Source: PALSA-612 sp046729255
GTDB taxonomy: Bacteria; Actinomycetota; Thermoleophilia; Gaiellales; Gaiellaceae
DNA: 64,000 bases
Direction: 5' to 3'
NCBI GenBank assembly: GCA_046729255.1
Contig: JBKPGF010000011.1
Location: 1 to 64,000, forward strand
In this document: piece after piece, positions 8,467-16,816 of the stretch
Numbering within the stretch: the stretch's first letter is position 1
Layout: the number at the start of each line of letters is the position of its first letter
Position numbers and translations under genes: made by a program
Notes under the pieces: generated by a model
What the model saw: only the letters and a program-made list of their open reading frames with translations
What the model was told of the DNA's origin: nothing
The model's database searches: none

Positions 8467-8865
8467 ATGGCGAAGAAGATCCGGGTAGTGATCGCGAAGC
8501 CCGGTCTCGACGGGCACGACCGCGGCGCGAAGGTCATCGCCCGTGCGTTGCGAGACGCCGGCATGGAGGTCATCTACACCGGCCTCCATCAGACGCCCGA
8601 GCAGATCGTCGAGACCGCCATCCAGGAGGACGCCGACGCGATCGGCATCTCCGTGCTCTCCGGCGCGCACATGACGCTTGTACCACGGATCCTCGAGTTG
8701 CTGGCCGCGGACGAGGCTGAAGACATCCTCGTCGTCGTCGGCGGGACGATTCCGACGGACGACGCGAAGGAGCTCAAGGAGCGCGGTGTCGCAGAGGTAT
8801 TCACCCCCGGCGCGACTACCAGCGCGATCGTCGATTTCCTCCGCGAACGGGTGCCAACGGCGTGA
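8467..8865 (+). CDS. Stand-alone cobalamin-binding domain (methylmalonyl-CoA mutase small-chain type)
   Basis: 132 residues, only a B12-binding Rossmann domain. The signature DGHDRG (D15, H17, G20) is the base-off/His-on D-x-H-x-x-G motif in which His replaces the cobalt lower ligand. GISVLSGAH and VVVGGTIP are the matching S-x-L and GG loops. The head KPGLDGHDRGAKVIARALRD is that of the C-terminal domain of methylmalonyl-CoA mutase large chain, made here as a separate protein, as in some actinobacteria and archaea. The catalytic TIM-barrel chain must be encoded elsewhere. Its stop overlaps the next start (GTGA), so it is translationally coupled to the hydratase. Confidence 0.85.
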   Translation: MAKKIRVVIAKPGLDGHDRGAKVIARALRDAGMEVIYTGLHQTPEQIVETAIQEDADAIGISVLSGAHMTLVPRILELLAADEAEDILVVVGGTIPTDDAKELKERGVAEVFTPGATTSAIVDFLRERVPTA

Positions 8866-9620
8866 TCGGCGTCGAGCGCGACGACGCCGTCGCGGTCGTT
8901 ACCGTCGATCGCCATGAGGCACTGAACGCGCTCGATCCGCCGACGCTCGGCGAGCTGCGCGACCGGCTGGCGGGGCTGGCCGAGGATGCGGACGCGCGAG
9001 TGATCGTGCTCACCGGAGCCGGCGAGCGCGCCTTCGTCGCCGGTGCCGACATCAAGGCCATGTCCGAGATGGACATCGGCAGGGCGCAGGCGTGGGGTGA
9101 GCTCGGACACGAGACGGCGTTGCTGCTCGAGACGATGCCAAAGCCGACGATCGCGGCGGTGAACGGCTTTGCGCTCGGCGGCGGCTGCGAGCTCGCGCTC
9201 GCCTGCGACGTCCGCTACGCGTCGACTGCTGCGAAGCTCGGTCAACCCGAGGTGTCGATCGGGATCATCCCGGGGTGGGGCGGCACGCAGCGCCTCCCGC
9301 GCACCATCGGTATCGGCCTCGCGAAGGAGCTGATCATGACCGGGCGGCTCGTGGACGCCGACGAGGCGTTGCGCATCGGTCTCGTCAACGCCGTGTTTCC
9401 GCCCGACGAACTGCTCGAGAAGTCATTCGAGCTGGCCCGCTCGCTCGCGGCGAAGAGCCCGCTCGTGCTCGCCGCGGCAAAGCAGGCAATCAACCGGACG
9501 CTCTACGGCGATCTCGGCGCAGAGGCAGAAGCGTTCGCCGGCCTCTTCGGCAGCGAGGACCAGCGCGAGGGCATGGCCGCCTTCATCGAGAAGCGGGAGC
9601 CGGAGTTCCGCGGGCGCTAG
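8862..9620 (+). CDS. Enoyl-CoA hydratase/isomerase (crotonase family)
   Basis: 252 residues, full crotonase length. Oxyanion-hole loop at about 58-64 (FVAGADIKAM) and GGGCELALACD (about 106-116). Two glutamates at the catalytic positions, E110 and E130 (QPEVSIGIIPG), mean it should hydrate trans-2-enoyl-CoA, as in short-chain fatty-acid or butanoyl-CoA metabolism. Pairing with a methylmalonyl-CoA mutase-type B12 domain suggests breakdown of branched or odd-chain acyl-CoA; the ETF genes 1 kb downstream fit that. GTG start. The stop lies in a palindrome shared with the convergent gene. Confidence 0.88.
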   Translation: MIGVERDDAVAVVTVDRHEALNALDPPTLGELRDRLAGLAEDADARVIVLTGAGERAFVAGADIKAMSEMDIGRAQAWGELGHETALLLETMPKPTIAAVNGFALGGGCELALACDVRYASTAAKLGQPEVSIGIIPGWGGTQRLPRTIGIGLAKELIMTGRLVDADEALRIGLVNAVFPPDELLEKSFELARSLAAKSPLVLAAAKQAINRTLYGDLGAEAEAFAGLFGSEDQREGMAAFIEKREPEFRGR

Positions 9621-9629
9621 CTAGCGCCC
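9612..9629. terminator. 18-bp palindrome spanning two facing stop codons
   Basis: GGGCGCTAG followed by CTAGCGCCC is a perfect palindrome. The plus gene ends with TAG at 9618-9620 and the minus gene with TAG read from 9623-9621. As RNA it forms a 6-bp GC stem with loop TAGCTA on either strand. A bidirectional terminator is inferred. Confidence 0.5.
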
Positions 9630-10520
9630 CTGCGCGGCCAGCACGACGCGGCCGGCGCTGTAGGCGCGAGGCCGGACGGCCGCGGCCGCGAGCGTGGCGA
9701 ACGTCGGCTCGGTCAGCACGAGCACGTTCTTCGAGCGCAGCTGAGGCGCCTGCGCCGCGCCGACGACTCTCCCGCTCCCGAGGTCGATGGTGACAGTGGG
9801 CGCCACCGAGAGCAGAAGGGGTCGACGCATTCGGTCGAGCACTGTGCCCGAGGGGAAGGCGTGGAGGTCTGTCACCTTCAGTGTCATGTGGCCCGGGACG
9901 GCGAAGAGGACAGTTCCCTCGACCGTCAGCGTCACGGTGTTCCTCGGGTTCGTTGCGAAGATCAGACGCTCCGCCGTCTTGAGGTATGGGTACGGGTTCA
10001 CGGCGCCACCATCGTTCGGGTGCACCTCGAAGTGGAGGTGCGGATCCGTGTGGTCGGCATCGCCCGAGTTGCCCACGTAGCCGATCGCCTGCCCCGCCTC
10101 CACAGAGTCGCCGTCCTTGAGGCCCTTCGCGTACGCCATGCCGGCGACGCACTTGCCGCGGTTGTCGTTGCCCTTCGTGACGTCGTTGTTGAGGTGGATG
10201 TAGAGGTACGTCGTGCCGCTCTTGCCGTAGAGGTAGAGCATGCAGCCGGCGGCCGCAGACGTCGTCCAGAACTTCACCTTGCCGGCCTCGGCGGCGACTG
10301 CGATCGTGCGGCGCGCCGCCATGAGGTCGTTGCCCTGGTGGCTGCCGCTGTAACGGGCGGCGCCGAAGTCGTTCGAGAACGCGACCGAGCCGGCGATCGG
10401 GAAGATGAGTCGCGGCACCGCCCCGTCGGGTGCAGCGGAGACGCCGCCGGCGAGTCCGACTGCTGAAGCCGCTACCGCAGCGACGACGAGTGCTCGGGCT
10501 GTGTTTCGGGGTAAGTGCAC
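9621..10520 (-). CDS. Secreted M23-family metallopeptidase domain protein
   Basis: 299 residues from GTG 10520, which gives a normal signal peptide (MHLPRNTARALVVAAVAASA). A TTG 39 nt further upstream is possible; neither has a good ribosome site. The M23 (LytM) zinc site is visible: SHQGNDL (H61, D65) and HLHF (H161, H163), with GYVGNSGDADHTDPH between. These enzymes cut peptidoglycan cross-links, or act as inactive activators when a residue is missing; here all ligands are present. The C-terminal 110 residues (after NPYPYL) are a separate beta-rich part of unknown role. Divergent from etfB. Confidence 0.8.
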   Translation of the reverse strand: MHLPRNTARALVVAAVAASAVGLAGGVSAAPDGAVPRLIFPIAGSVAFSNDFGAARYSGSHQGNDLMAARRTIAVAAEAGKVKFWTTSAAAGCMLYLYGKSGTTYLYIHLNNDVTKGNDNRGKCVAGMAYAKGLKDGDSVEAGQAIGYVGNSGDADHTDPHLHFEVHPNDGGAVNPYPYLKTAERLIFATNPRNTVTLTVEGTVLFAVPGHMTLKVTDLHAFPSGTVLDRMRRPLLLSVAPTVTIDLGSGRVVGAAQAPQLRSKNVLVLTEPTFATLAAAAVRPRAYSAGRVVLAAQGR

Positions 10521-10618
10521 AAGTCCGAAGTTCGCGCTCGGCGGCCAAGACCCTAGCAAGGTCCGCCGCCAGTTGTCCTATCGGACGGGAAGGCACGCGC
10601 CGTTAGAGTCTTGGCGCG

Positions 10619-11395
10619 ATGAAGATCGCCGTCTGTGTGAAGCAGGTGCCCGAGGGCGGGACGAAGCGCATCGATCCCGACACGAAGCGCCTCGACCGCT
10701 CCGGCGAGGCCGGTCTGAACCCGTTCGATGCAAATGCGATCGAGGAGGCGCTGAGGGTTCGCGATTCCTCGGGCGAGGGTGAAATCGTCCTCGTTTCCAT
10801 GGGCCCGGAGCGAGCGACGGAGGCGCTGCGAAAGGGACTCGCGATGGGCGCCGACCGAGCCGTGCTCGTGTCCGACGAGGGCGCGGCAGGCTCGGACCTC
10901 GTGGCGACGAGCGCCGTGCTCGCGAAGGTGCTGGAGCGTGAAGGCGCCGACCTCGTGTTGTTCGGGCAGCAGGCGAGCGACTCGGACGGGGCCGTGCTCT
11001 GCGCGGCTGTCGCCGAGCGGTTGCGCCTGCCGCTCGTCTCGCAGGTCTCCGGTCTCGAGGTGAAAGACGGCTCCGTCGACGCCAAGCGGCAGACGGAGTT
11101 CGGCTACGACCACATCGCGGCTCCCTTGCCGGCAGTCGTCGCCGTCTCCGACGCGATCAACGAGCCCCGTTACCCCTCGCTCAAGGGGATCATGGGCGCG
11201 AAGTCGAAGCCGCAGGAGAGTTTGACCGCGGGCGACCTCGGCCTGGCGGAGGGCGACCTCGGCGACGCGGGCTCGCGCACCGAGGTGCGCGGCCTCGGTA
11301 GCCCGCCGCCGCGCGGCGACACGTTGAAGCTCGAGGACGACGGCTCGGCGGCGCAAAAGGTGGTCGACCTGCTCGCGGAGCGCAAGCTCATATGA
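10619..11395 (+). CDS. etfB: Electron transfer flavoprotein beta subunit
   Basis: 258 residues, family length. Start MKIAVCVKQVPEG, then NPFDANAIEEALR, the AMP/adenine-nucleotide-binding half, and the signature loop GQQASDSDGAVLCAAVAERL. EtfB pairs with EtfA to take electrons from acyl-CoA dehydrogenases. First of a tight operon with etfA, the ETF dehydrogenase and a small membrane protein (ATGA overlaps throughout). A TAGAGT hexamer (10604-10609) sits 9 nt ahead of the ATG and may be the -10 element. Confidence 0.92.
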   Translation: MKIAVCVKQVPEGGTKRIDPDTKRLDRSGEAGLNPFDANAIEEALRVRDSSGEGEIVLVSMGPERATEALRKGLAMGADRAVLVSDEGAAGSDLVATSAVLAKVLEREGADLVLFGQQASDSDGAVLCAAVAERLRLPLVSQVSGLEVKDGSVDAKRQTEFGYDHIAAPLPAVVAVSDAINEPRYPSLKGIMGAKSKPQESLTAGDLGLAEGDLGDAGSRTEVRGLGSPPPRGDTLKLEDDGSAAQKVVDLLAERKLI

Positions 11396-12348
11396 AAACT
11401 CTGGTGTTCCTCGAACATCACGACGGACAGCTCCAGAAGGGCTCGCTCGGCGTGCTCTCGAAGGCGGCGTCGCTGGGCGAGGCGTCCGGCATCGTCATCG
11501 GCGAGGGAGTAAGGCAGGCCGCTGCGCAGGCAGGCGCCCACGGCGCGACGACCGTGTACGTCGCCGACTCTCCGCAGCTTGCGGCCCCGCTCGCCCAGCC
11601 GCGCGTGGACGTGCTGGCGAAGGTGGCTCGCGACGAAGGCTTCGGGGCCATATTCCTCGGGCAGTCGGTGCTCGCGGCTGACATCGCGGCGGCCCTGGCC
11701 GTCCGGCTGGACGCCGGCCTCAACTGGGATCTCGTCGACGTCCGCGCCGACGACGGCAGTCTCGTCGGCGTGCGCCCGGCGCTCGGCGACAGCGTGTACG
11801 TCGACACGGGCTGGCGCTCGGAGCCGGCCCTCGCGCTCTTCCGCGCCGGGAGCTTCGACCCGGTCGCCTCCGGCGGCGAGGCCGAAGTCGTGGAGGTGAG
11901 TGCCGAGCTCGAGGACTTCTCGACCGCAGCGACGTTGACGGGCCACGACCTCGAGGAGCAGGCCGGGCCGTCCATCGAGGAGGCGGACATCATCGTCGCC
12001 GGCGGACGAGGTCTCGGCGGCCCGGAAGGGTTCGCGCAGATCGAGGAGCTCGCGAAGGCGCTGGGCGGCGCGGTCGCGGCCACGCGCGCCGTCGTCGACG
12101 CCGGCTGGTACCCGTACTCCACGCAGGTCGGTCAGACCGGCAAGACGGTCGCGCCGAAGCTCTACATCGCCTGCGGCATATCCGGCGCGATCCAGCACAA
12201 GGTCGGGATGCAGAGCTCGGGGACGATCGTCGCCATCAACAAGGACCCGAACGCGCCGATCTTCGAGTTCTCCGACATCGGCATCGTCGGCGACCTGAAC
12301 GAGGTCGTTCCCAAGCTCACGGAGCTGGTCAGAGCACGGAAGGCCTGA
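11392..12348 (+). CDS. etfA: Electron transfer flavoprotein alpha subunit
   Basis: 318 residues. The N-terminal half is the domain shared with EtfB; the C-terminal half is the FAD domain with VAGGRGLGGPEGF, then QVGQTGKTVAPKLYIACG (FAD adenine and flavin contacts) and ISGAIQHKVGM, all standard EtfA signatures. Start overlaps etfB by 4 bp (ATGA). Carries electrons from acyl-CoA dehydrogenases to the next gene's product. Confidence 0.93.
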   Translation: MKTLVFLEHHDGQLQKGSLGVLSKAASLGEASGIVIGEGVRQAAAQAGAHGATTVYVADSPQLAAPLAQPRVDVLAKVARDEGFGAIFLGQSVLAADIAAALAVRLDAGLNWDLVDVRADDGSLVGVRPALGDSVYVDTGWRSEPALALFRAGSFDPVASGGEAEVVEVSAELEDFSTAATLTGHDLEEQAGPSIEEADIIVAGGRGLGGPEGFAQIEELAKALGGAVAATRAVVDAGWYPYSTQVGQTGKTVAPKLYIACGISGAIQHKVGMQSSGTIVAINKDPNAPIFEFSDIGIVGDLNEVVPKLTELVRARKA

Positions 12349-14042
12349 TGGCCAGGCCTGCCGACTATCCGCCGCCGCACTCGCCGGCCGACGCGATCGC
12401 CGAGCCGACAGCGAAGCCGGACGAGCGGATCGACGTCGGCGCGCTGATCGTCGGCGCCGGGCCGGCCGGGCTCGCGTGCGCGATCAGGCTCGGCCAGCTG
12501 ATCGAGGAGTCGCCGGCGCTCGCCGAACGGCTGGGCGAGGTTCCCGTGGCCGTCCTCGACAAGGGCGCGAAGCCCGGTGCCCATCTGCTCTCCGGGGCGG
12601 TCGTCAACCCGGTCTCCCTCCGCGCGCTGTTCGCCGGCCGCTGCGGGACGGACGACATGCCGTTCCTCGGCCGCGTGGAGGGCGAGTCCGTGTACCTGCT
12701 GACGGAGCGGCGAGCCTGGCGGGTCCCGGCGCCGCCGACGATGCGTAACCACGGCAACTACGTCGCGTCGATCTCGCAGCTCGGTCGCTGGCTGGCCGAC
12801 GAGGCGGAGGCGCTCGGCGTGACGGTGCTGCCCGAGACGTCTGCCGACAAGCTCCTCGTGTCGCACGGCCGGGTCTCGGGCGTGCGCACCGGCGACCGCG
12901 GCCGCGGCCGCGACGGCGAGCCGCTCTCGCGCTTCGAGCCGGGCTCGGACATCGGGGCGCAGGTAACCGTGCTCGCCGAGGGCACGCAGGGCTACCTCAC
13001 GAGCGCAGCCGTCGACCGCTTCGGCCTCCGCGGCCTCAACCCACAGGTCTATGCGCTCGGCGTGAAGGAGGTCTGGCGGGTGCCGAAGCCTTTGCGCAAG
13101 GTCATCCACACGATGGGCTGGCCACTGCGCTCGCGCAAGAAGTATCGCGAGTTCGGCGGCTCGTTCATCTACCCGATGGGTGAGGACATGGTGACTTTGG
13201 GCATGGTCGTCGGGCTCGACTACCGAGACGTCTCCGTGTCAGTGCACGACCTCCTGCAGGAGCTGAAGACACACAAGCTCGTGCGGAAGATCCTCGGCGG
13301 CGGCGAGCGCATCGCGTGGGGCGCGAAGACGATCCCCGAAGGAGGGTTCCATTCACTGCCGGCGCAGCTCCACGCTCCTGGGCTCGTGCTCTGCGGGGAC
13401 GGCGCCGGGTTCGTGAACGTGCCCGCGCTCAAGGGGATCCACTACGCCGTCGAGTCTGGAGTGCTCGCCGCCGAGGCGATTGCCCGCGCACTGCGTCCCG
13501 GTGAGGCGATCGGGCGGACGGGCGCGCTCGCGAGCTACGACGACGCGGTGCGGCAGAGCTTCGTCTGGAAGGACCTGAAGCGCGTCCGCAACATGCGCCA
13601 GGCCTTTGCGAAGGGCTTCTGGAGCGGAGCGATGCGAGCGGGCATGATGACCTTGAGCGGCGGCAACTGGCCGCGGAAGGCGTTGAAGACCGAGCCGGAC
13701 GCGGAGCACGACCTCATCCGCACGTCACGCGGCGCGAAGTTCCCGACGCCCGACGGCAAGCTCACGTTCGACAAGCTCTCGTCGGTCTTCCTCAGTGGGA
13801 ACAAGACGCGCGACGATGCACCGAGCCACATCCGCGTCGCGGGGCGCGTTCCACGGGACGTCGGCGAGCTCTGGGTGAGCATGTGCCCCGCCCACGTGTA
13901 CGAGCTGGGGCGCGAGGACGCTGGCAAGGTCGAGGTCGTCGTCACGCCGTCCAACTGCGTGCAGTGCGGAGCGATCACCGCCAAGGGCGGTCGCCTGTTG
14001 CCCGCCGAGGGCGGCGCCGGGCCGGAATACTCCCTGACATGA
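12348..14042 (+). CDS. ETF:quinone oxidoreductase (FixC / ETF-QO family)
   Basis: 564 residues. FAD-binding LIVGAGPAGLAC at about 34-45; middle HLLSGAVVNP and CGDGAGFVNVPALKG; quinone-reaching hydrophobic region typical of the family; C-terminal iron-sulfur domain SMCPAHVYELG ... GAGPEY. It passes electrons from reduced ETF to the membrane quinone pool. Oddity: in the usual 4Fe-4S domain four cysteines are C-P-A, then CxxCxxC. Here C513, C537 and C540 are present, but the fourth position (543) is isoleucine. The cluster may be 3Fe-4S, use another ligand, or be lost. Start TGATG with etfA. Confidence 0.88.
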   Translation: MARPADYPPPHSPADAIAEPTAKPDERIDVGALIVGAGPAGLACAIRLGQLIEESPALAERLGEVPVAVLDKGAKPGAHLLSGAVVNPVSLRALFAGRCGTDDMPFLGRVEGESVYLLTERRAWRVPAPPTMRNHGNYVASISQLGRWLADEAEALGVTVLPETSADKLLVSHGRVSGVRTGDRGRGRDGEPLSRFEPGSDIGAQVTVLAEGTQGYLTSAAVDRFGLRGLNPQVYALGVKEVWRVPKPLRKVIHTMGWPLRSRKKYREFGGSFIYPMGEDMVTLGMVVGLDYRDVSVSVHDLLQELKTHKLVRKILGGGERIAWGAKTIPEGGFHSLPAQLHAPGLVLCGDGAGFVNVPALKGIHYAVESGVLAAEAIARALRPGEAIGRTGALASYDDAVRQSFVWKDLKRVRNMRQAFAKGFWSGAMRAGMMTLSGGNWPRKALKTEPDAEHDLIRTSRGAKFPTPDGKLTFDKLSSVFLSGNKTRDDAPSHIRVAGRVPRDVGELWVSMCPAHVYELGREDAGKVEVVVTPSNCVQCGAITAKGGRLLPAEGGAGPEYSLT

Positions 14043-14248
14043 GCGCTGTGGACGACACGGTGCAGTCCGACGAAGGCGACGTACGGATCGCGGTGCCGCT
14101 CTGGGGGATCGGGGCGGGTCTCGCCGCATGGGGCTTGTTCCGCGGCAAGCCGCTGCTCTTCCTCGTCGGGGCGGGCGCGTTCTTCGCAGACCACGAGGCC
14201 GAGCCCGTGCGACGTGTCCGCGAGCTCGTCGGCCTGGACGCAAGCTGA
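14039..14248 (+). CDS. Small membrane protein downstream of ETF dehydrogenase
   Basis: 69 residues. Acidic N-terminus, one or two hydrophobic stretches at about 17-49, charged C-terminal tail. ATG 14039 overlaps the preceding stop (ATGA), so it is translated with the ETF dehydrogenase. No family recognised; a membrane-anchoring or assembly partner is only a guess from position. A longer frame in the same phase extends upstream into the dehydrogenase gene and is not used. Confidence 0.55.
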   Translation: MSAVDDTVQSDEGDVRIAVPLWGIGAGLAAWGLFRGKPLLFLVGAGAFFADHEAEPVRRVRELVGLDAS

Positions 14249-14293
14249 CGCGGCTCCAGGGAAGACGCGCGGCCTGCACGGGGTCCTGTAGGC

Positions 14294-15622
14294 ATGGGAC
14301 GTACTGAGCCCGCCATGCTCGATCCTGCGCGATCGCGGCGCGACGACGCCGTCGAGCCCGACTGGCGGCGGCTACCGGGATACCGCGACGTCACGAGGCA
14401 GGAGTGGGAGTCGAGCACGTGGCAGCTCGCCCACTCGGTAAAGAACGTGCGACAGCTCAAGGATGCTCTGGGTTCCTTGCTGCCGGACTCCCTCGCCGAA
14501 GACATCGAGCGCGACCAGCAGGCCTACGCGACGATGCCGCTGCTTGTCCCGCCGCAGATGCTCAACACGATGGACGAGCGCAACCTTCGCGACGACCCCG
14601 TCCGCCGGTACATGCTGCCCGCGCACTCCGATCGCGAGACGCAGTGGCCGAGCCATCCACGTGCCGAGCGCGACAGCCTGCACGAGCGGGACATGTGGAC
14701 CGTCGAGGGCCTGACCCACCGGTATCCGACGAAGGTCCTCGTCGAGCTGCTCGCGACGTGCCCCCAGTACTGCGGGCACTGCACGCGCATGGATCTCGTA
14801 GGCCACTCGACAGCCCAGGTCGTGAAGTACCGCTTCGCGGTTCGTGAGCGAGAGCGGCGCGCGGCCATGCTCGAGTACCTCCGGTCGAACTCCGAGATAC
14901 GCGACGTGCTGGTTTCGGGCGGCGATCTGGCGAACGTGCCCATCGCTCGGCTCGAGGAGTTCGTGTCAGAAGTACTGGACGTTCCTCACGTCCGTGAGGT
15001 CAGGCTCGCATCGAAGAGCCTCGTCGCGTTGCCGCAGCACTTCCTGCAGCGCGAGGTCCTGGACGCGCTCGGCCGACTGGCGCAGACGGCGAAAGAGCGC
15101 GGTATCAACATGGCGCTTCACACACACGCGAACCATGCACGTCAGATCACACCGCTCGTCGCGACCGCTGCGAGAGCGCTGCTCGAGCTCGGTTTTCGCG
15201 ACGTGCGCAACCAGGCCGTACTGCTCCGCGGGGTGAACGCAACGCGAGACGACCAGCTCGAGCTGTGCCTCGCCTTGCTCCACGAAGCGTCGATCACGCC
15301 GTACTACGCGTACATGTGCGACATGGTCCCGAACGCGGAGCACTGGCGGGTCGCCCTCTGGGAGGCGCAGGAGATCCAGTCCGGGATCATGGGCTACCTT
15401 CCCGGCTATGCAACTCCGCGCATCGTCTGCGACGTTCCTCTCCTGGGAAAGAAGTGGGTGCACCAGACGGCGGAGTACGACCGAGTCACCGGCATCAGCC
15501 GGTGGCTCGCGAACGACTGGGCCGAAGACAGCACGGCCGACGGCTTTGCGGAGTACTACGACCCGATCTACACACTGCCCGAATCCGGGCAGGCCTGGTG
15601 GCGGGCCGAGGCTGCGGTCTAG
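14294..15622 (+). CDS. KamA-family radical SAM aminomutase (lysine 2,3-aminomutase-like)
   Basis: 442 residues. Radical SAM cluster C-P-Q-Y-C-G-H-C (C156, C160, C163), in the CxxxCxxC form. SGGDLA, ALHTHANH and VLLRGVNAT match lysine 2,3-aminomutase. Aspartates stand where the lysine amino group is gripped in that enzyme (YYAYMCDM and CDVPLLGKK), but the usual P-GGGG-K after the second one is replaced. So the family is clear, while lysine as substrate is likely but not proven. It needs PLP and SAM; the PLP lysine was not located with confidence. The PLP dehydratase follows on the same strand with an 18-nt gap. Confidence 0.8.
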   Translation: MGRTEPAMLDPARSRRDDAVEPDWRRLPGYRDVTRQEWESSTWQLAHSVKNVRQLKDALGSLLPDSLAEDIERDQQAYATMPLLVPPQMLNTMDERNLRDDPVRRYMLPAHSDRETQWPSHPRAERDSLHERDMWTVEGLTHRYPTKVLVELLATCPQYCGHCTRMDLVGHSTAQVVKYRFAVRERERRAAMLEYLRSNSEIRDVLVSGGDLANVPIARLEEFVSEVLDVPHVREVRLASKSLVALPQHFLQREVLDALGRLAQTAKERGINMALHTHANHARQITPLVATAARALLELGFRDVRNQAVLLRGVNATRDDQLELCLALLHEASITPYYAYMCDMVPNAEHWRVALWEAQEIQSGIMGYLPGYATPRIVCDVPLLGKKWVHQTAEYDRVTGISRWLANDWAEDSTADGFAEYYDPIYTLPESGQAWWRAEAAV

Positions 15623-15640
15623 AGACCGACCGTCCACGCT

Positions 15641-16582
15641 GTGATATCCCCGGACGCCGTCCTCGCCGCACGGGAAGCAATCGGCGGGCGCCTCCACCGC
15701 ACGCCGATCTTCTCGTCACAGGCGCTCTCCGAGCGCATCGGCGCCCGCGCCTACCTCAAGGCCGAGCTCTTTCAGCGCACCGGCTCGTTCAAGCCGCGCG
15801 GCATGCTGACGCGGGTCGCGGCCCTCACCGACGATGAGAAGGCGCGCGGCATCGTCACGTGGTCAGCGGGTAATGCTGCTCAAGGCGCTGCCTATGCGGC
15901 GTTCCTCGACGGGGTCGCCTGCCGTGTGTTCATGTGGCGTACGGCGAATCCGCGGAAGGTGGAGGCCGCCAGGGCGTACGGCGCGGAGGTCGATCTCGAC
16001 TCGGACGGTCCCGCCGAGGCGCACGATCGCCTGCTCGCGCACGCAGAAGAGACGGGGCGGACGTTCGTGCACCCCTTCGACGACCCGGTGCTGCAGGCCG
16101 GTCACGGCTCGCTCGGGCTCGAGGTCGAGGAAGACCTGCCGGACGTTCACACCATCGTCGTGCCCATCGGCGGCGGCGGGCTCGCAGCGGGCATCGCGTC
16201 CGCCGTCGGCTGCCGGGTGATCGGCGTCGAGCCGGAGACCGCGCCGACGCTCACCGCCGCGCTTGCCGCCGGGGAGCCCGCGCGCATTCAGCCCGCGTCG
16301 ATCGCCGACGGCCTCAACGCACCCTTCACCGGCGAGCACACGCTCGGCGTCATCCGCGACCGCGTTTCCGAGATCGTCCTCGTTTCAGAGGACGAGATCG
16401 CAGACGCCATGCGCTTTCTCTACGGCCGCGCGAAGCTCGCCTGCGAGCCGGCCGGCGCGGCCTCGACTGCGGCGCTTCTGACGGGCAAACTGAAGGTCGA
16501 GCCGGGCTCGACGGTGGTCGCCGTCGTGTCAGGAGGCAACGCGGATCCGAAGGTCGCTGCTGCTATCCTCGCCGAGGCCTGA
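15641..16582 (+). CDS. PLP-dependent threonine/serine dehydratase family enzyme
   Basis: 313 residues, fold type II. K51 in RTGSFKPRGM is the Schiff-base lysine; PIGGGGLAAG is the phosphate-binding glycine loop, and NAAQGAAYAA the substrate loop. Catabolic threonine deaminases and serine racemases share this layout; no regulatory ACT domain follows, consistent with a catabolic type. GTG start. Product would be 2-oxobutanoate from threonine. The frame may be read together with the aminomutase, but a shared pathway is not evident. Confidence 0.8.
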   Translation: MISPDAVLAAREAIGGRLHRTPIFSSQALSERIGARAYLKAELFQRTGSFKPRGMLTRVAALTDDEKARGIVTWSAGNAAQGAAYAAFLDGVACRVFMWRTANPRKVEAARAYGAEVDLDSDGPAEAHDRLLAHAEETGRTFVHPFDDPVLQAGHGSLGLEVEEDLPDVHTIVVPIGGGGLAAGIASAVGCRVIGVEPETAPTLTAALAAGEPARIQPASIADGLNAPFTGEHTLGVIRDRVSEIVLVSEDEIADAMRFLYGRAKLACEPAGAASTAALLTGKLKVEPGSTVVAVVSGGNADPKVAAAILAEA

Positions 16583-16602
16583 CCTTTTCCTTTGGAGCTC
16601 CT

Positions 16603-16809
16603 GTGAAAGCTGACATCCACCCCGAGTACGTCGTCGCCACCGTTCGCTGCTCGTGCGGCAACGAGTTCACGACGCGATCGACGAAGCCCGATCTCCACGT
16701 GGAGATCTGCTCTGCGTGCCACCCGTTCTACACCGGCAAGCAGAAGCTCGTCGACACGGGCGGCCGAGTCGAGCGCTTCCAGCGCCGCCTCGAGCGCGCC
16801 AAGAAGTAG
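16603..16809 (+). CDS. rpmE: 50S ribosomal protein L31 (zinc-binding form)
   Basis: 68 residues, standard length. MKADIHPEYV start and FYTGKQKLVDTGGRVERF end are diagnostic. C16, C18, C36 and C39 form the zinc site, so it is the C+ type. GTG 16603 is preceded by GGAG five nt upstream. Confidence 0.95.
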   Translation: MKADIHPEYVVATVRCSCGNEFTTRSTKPDLHVEICSACHPFYTGKQKLVDTGGRVERFQRRLERAKK

Positions 16810-16816
16810 ACCCGCC

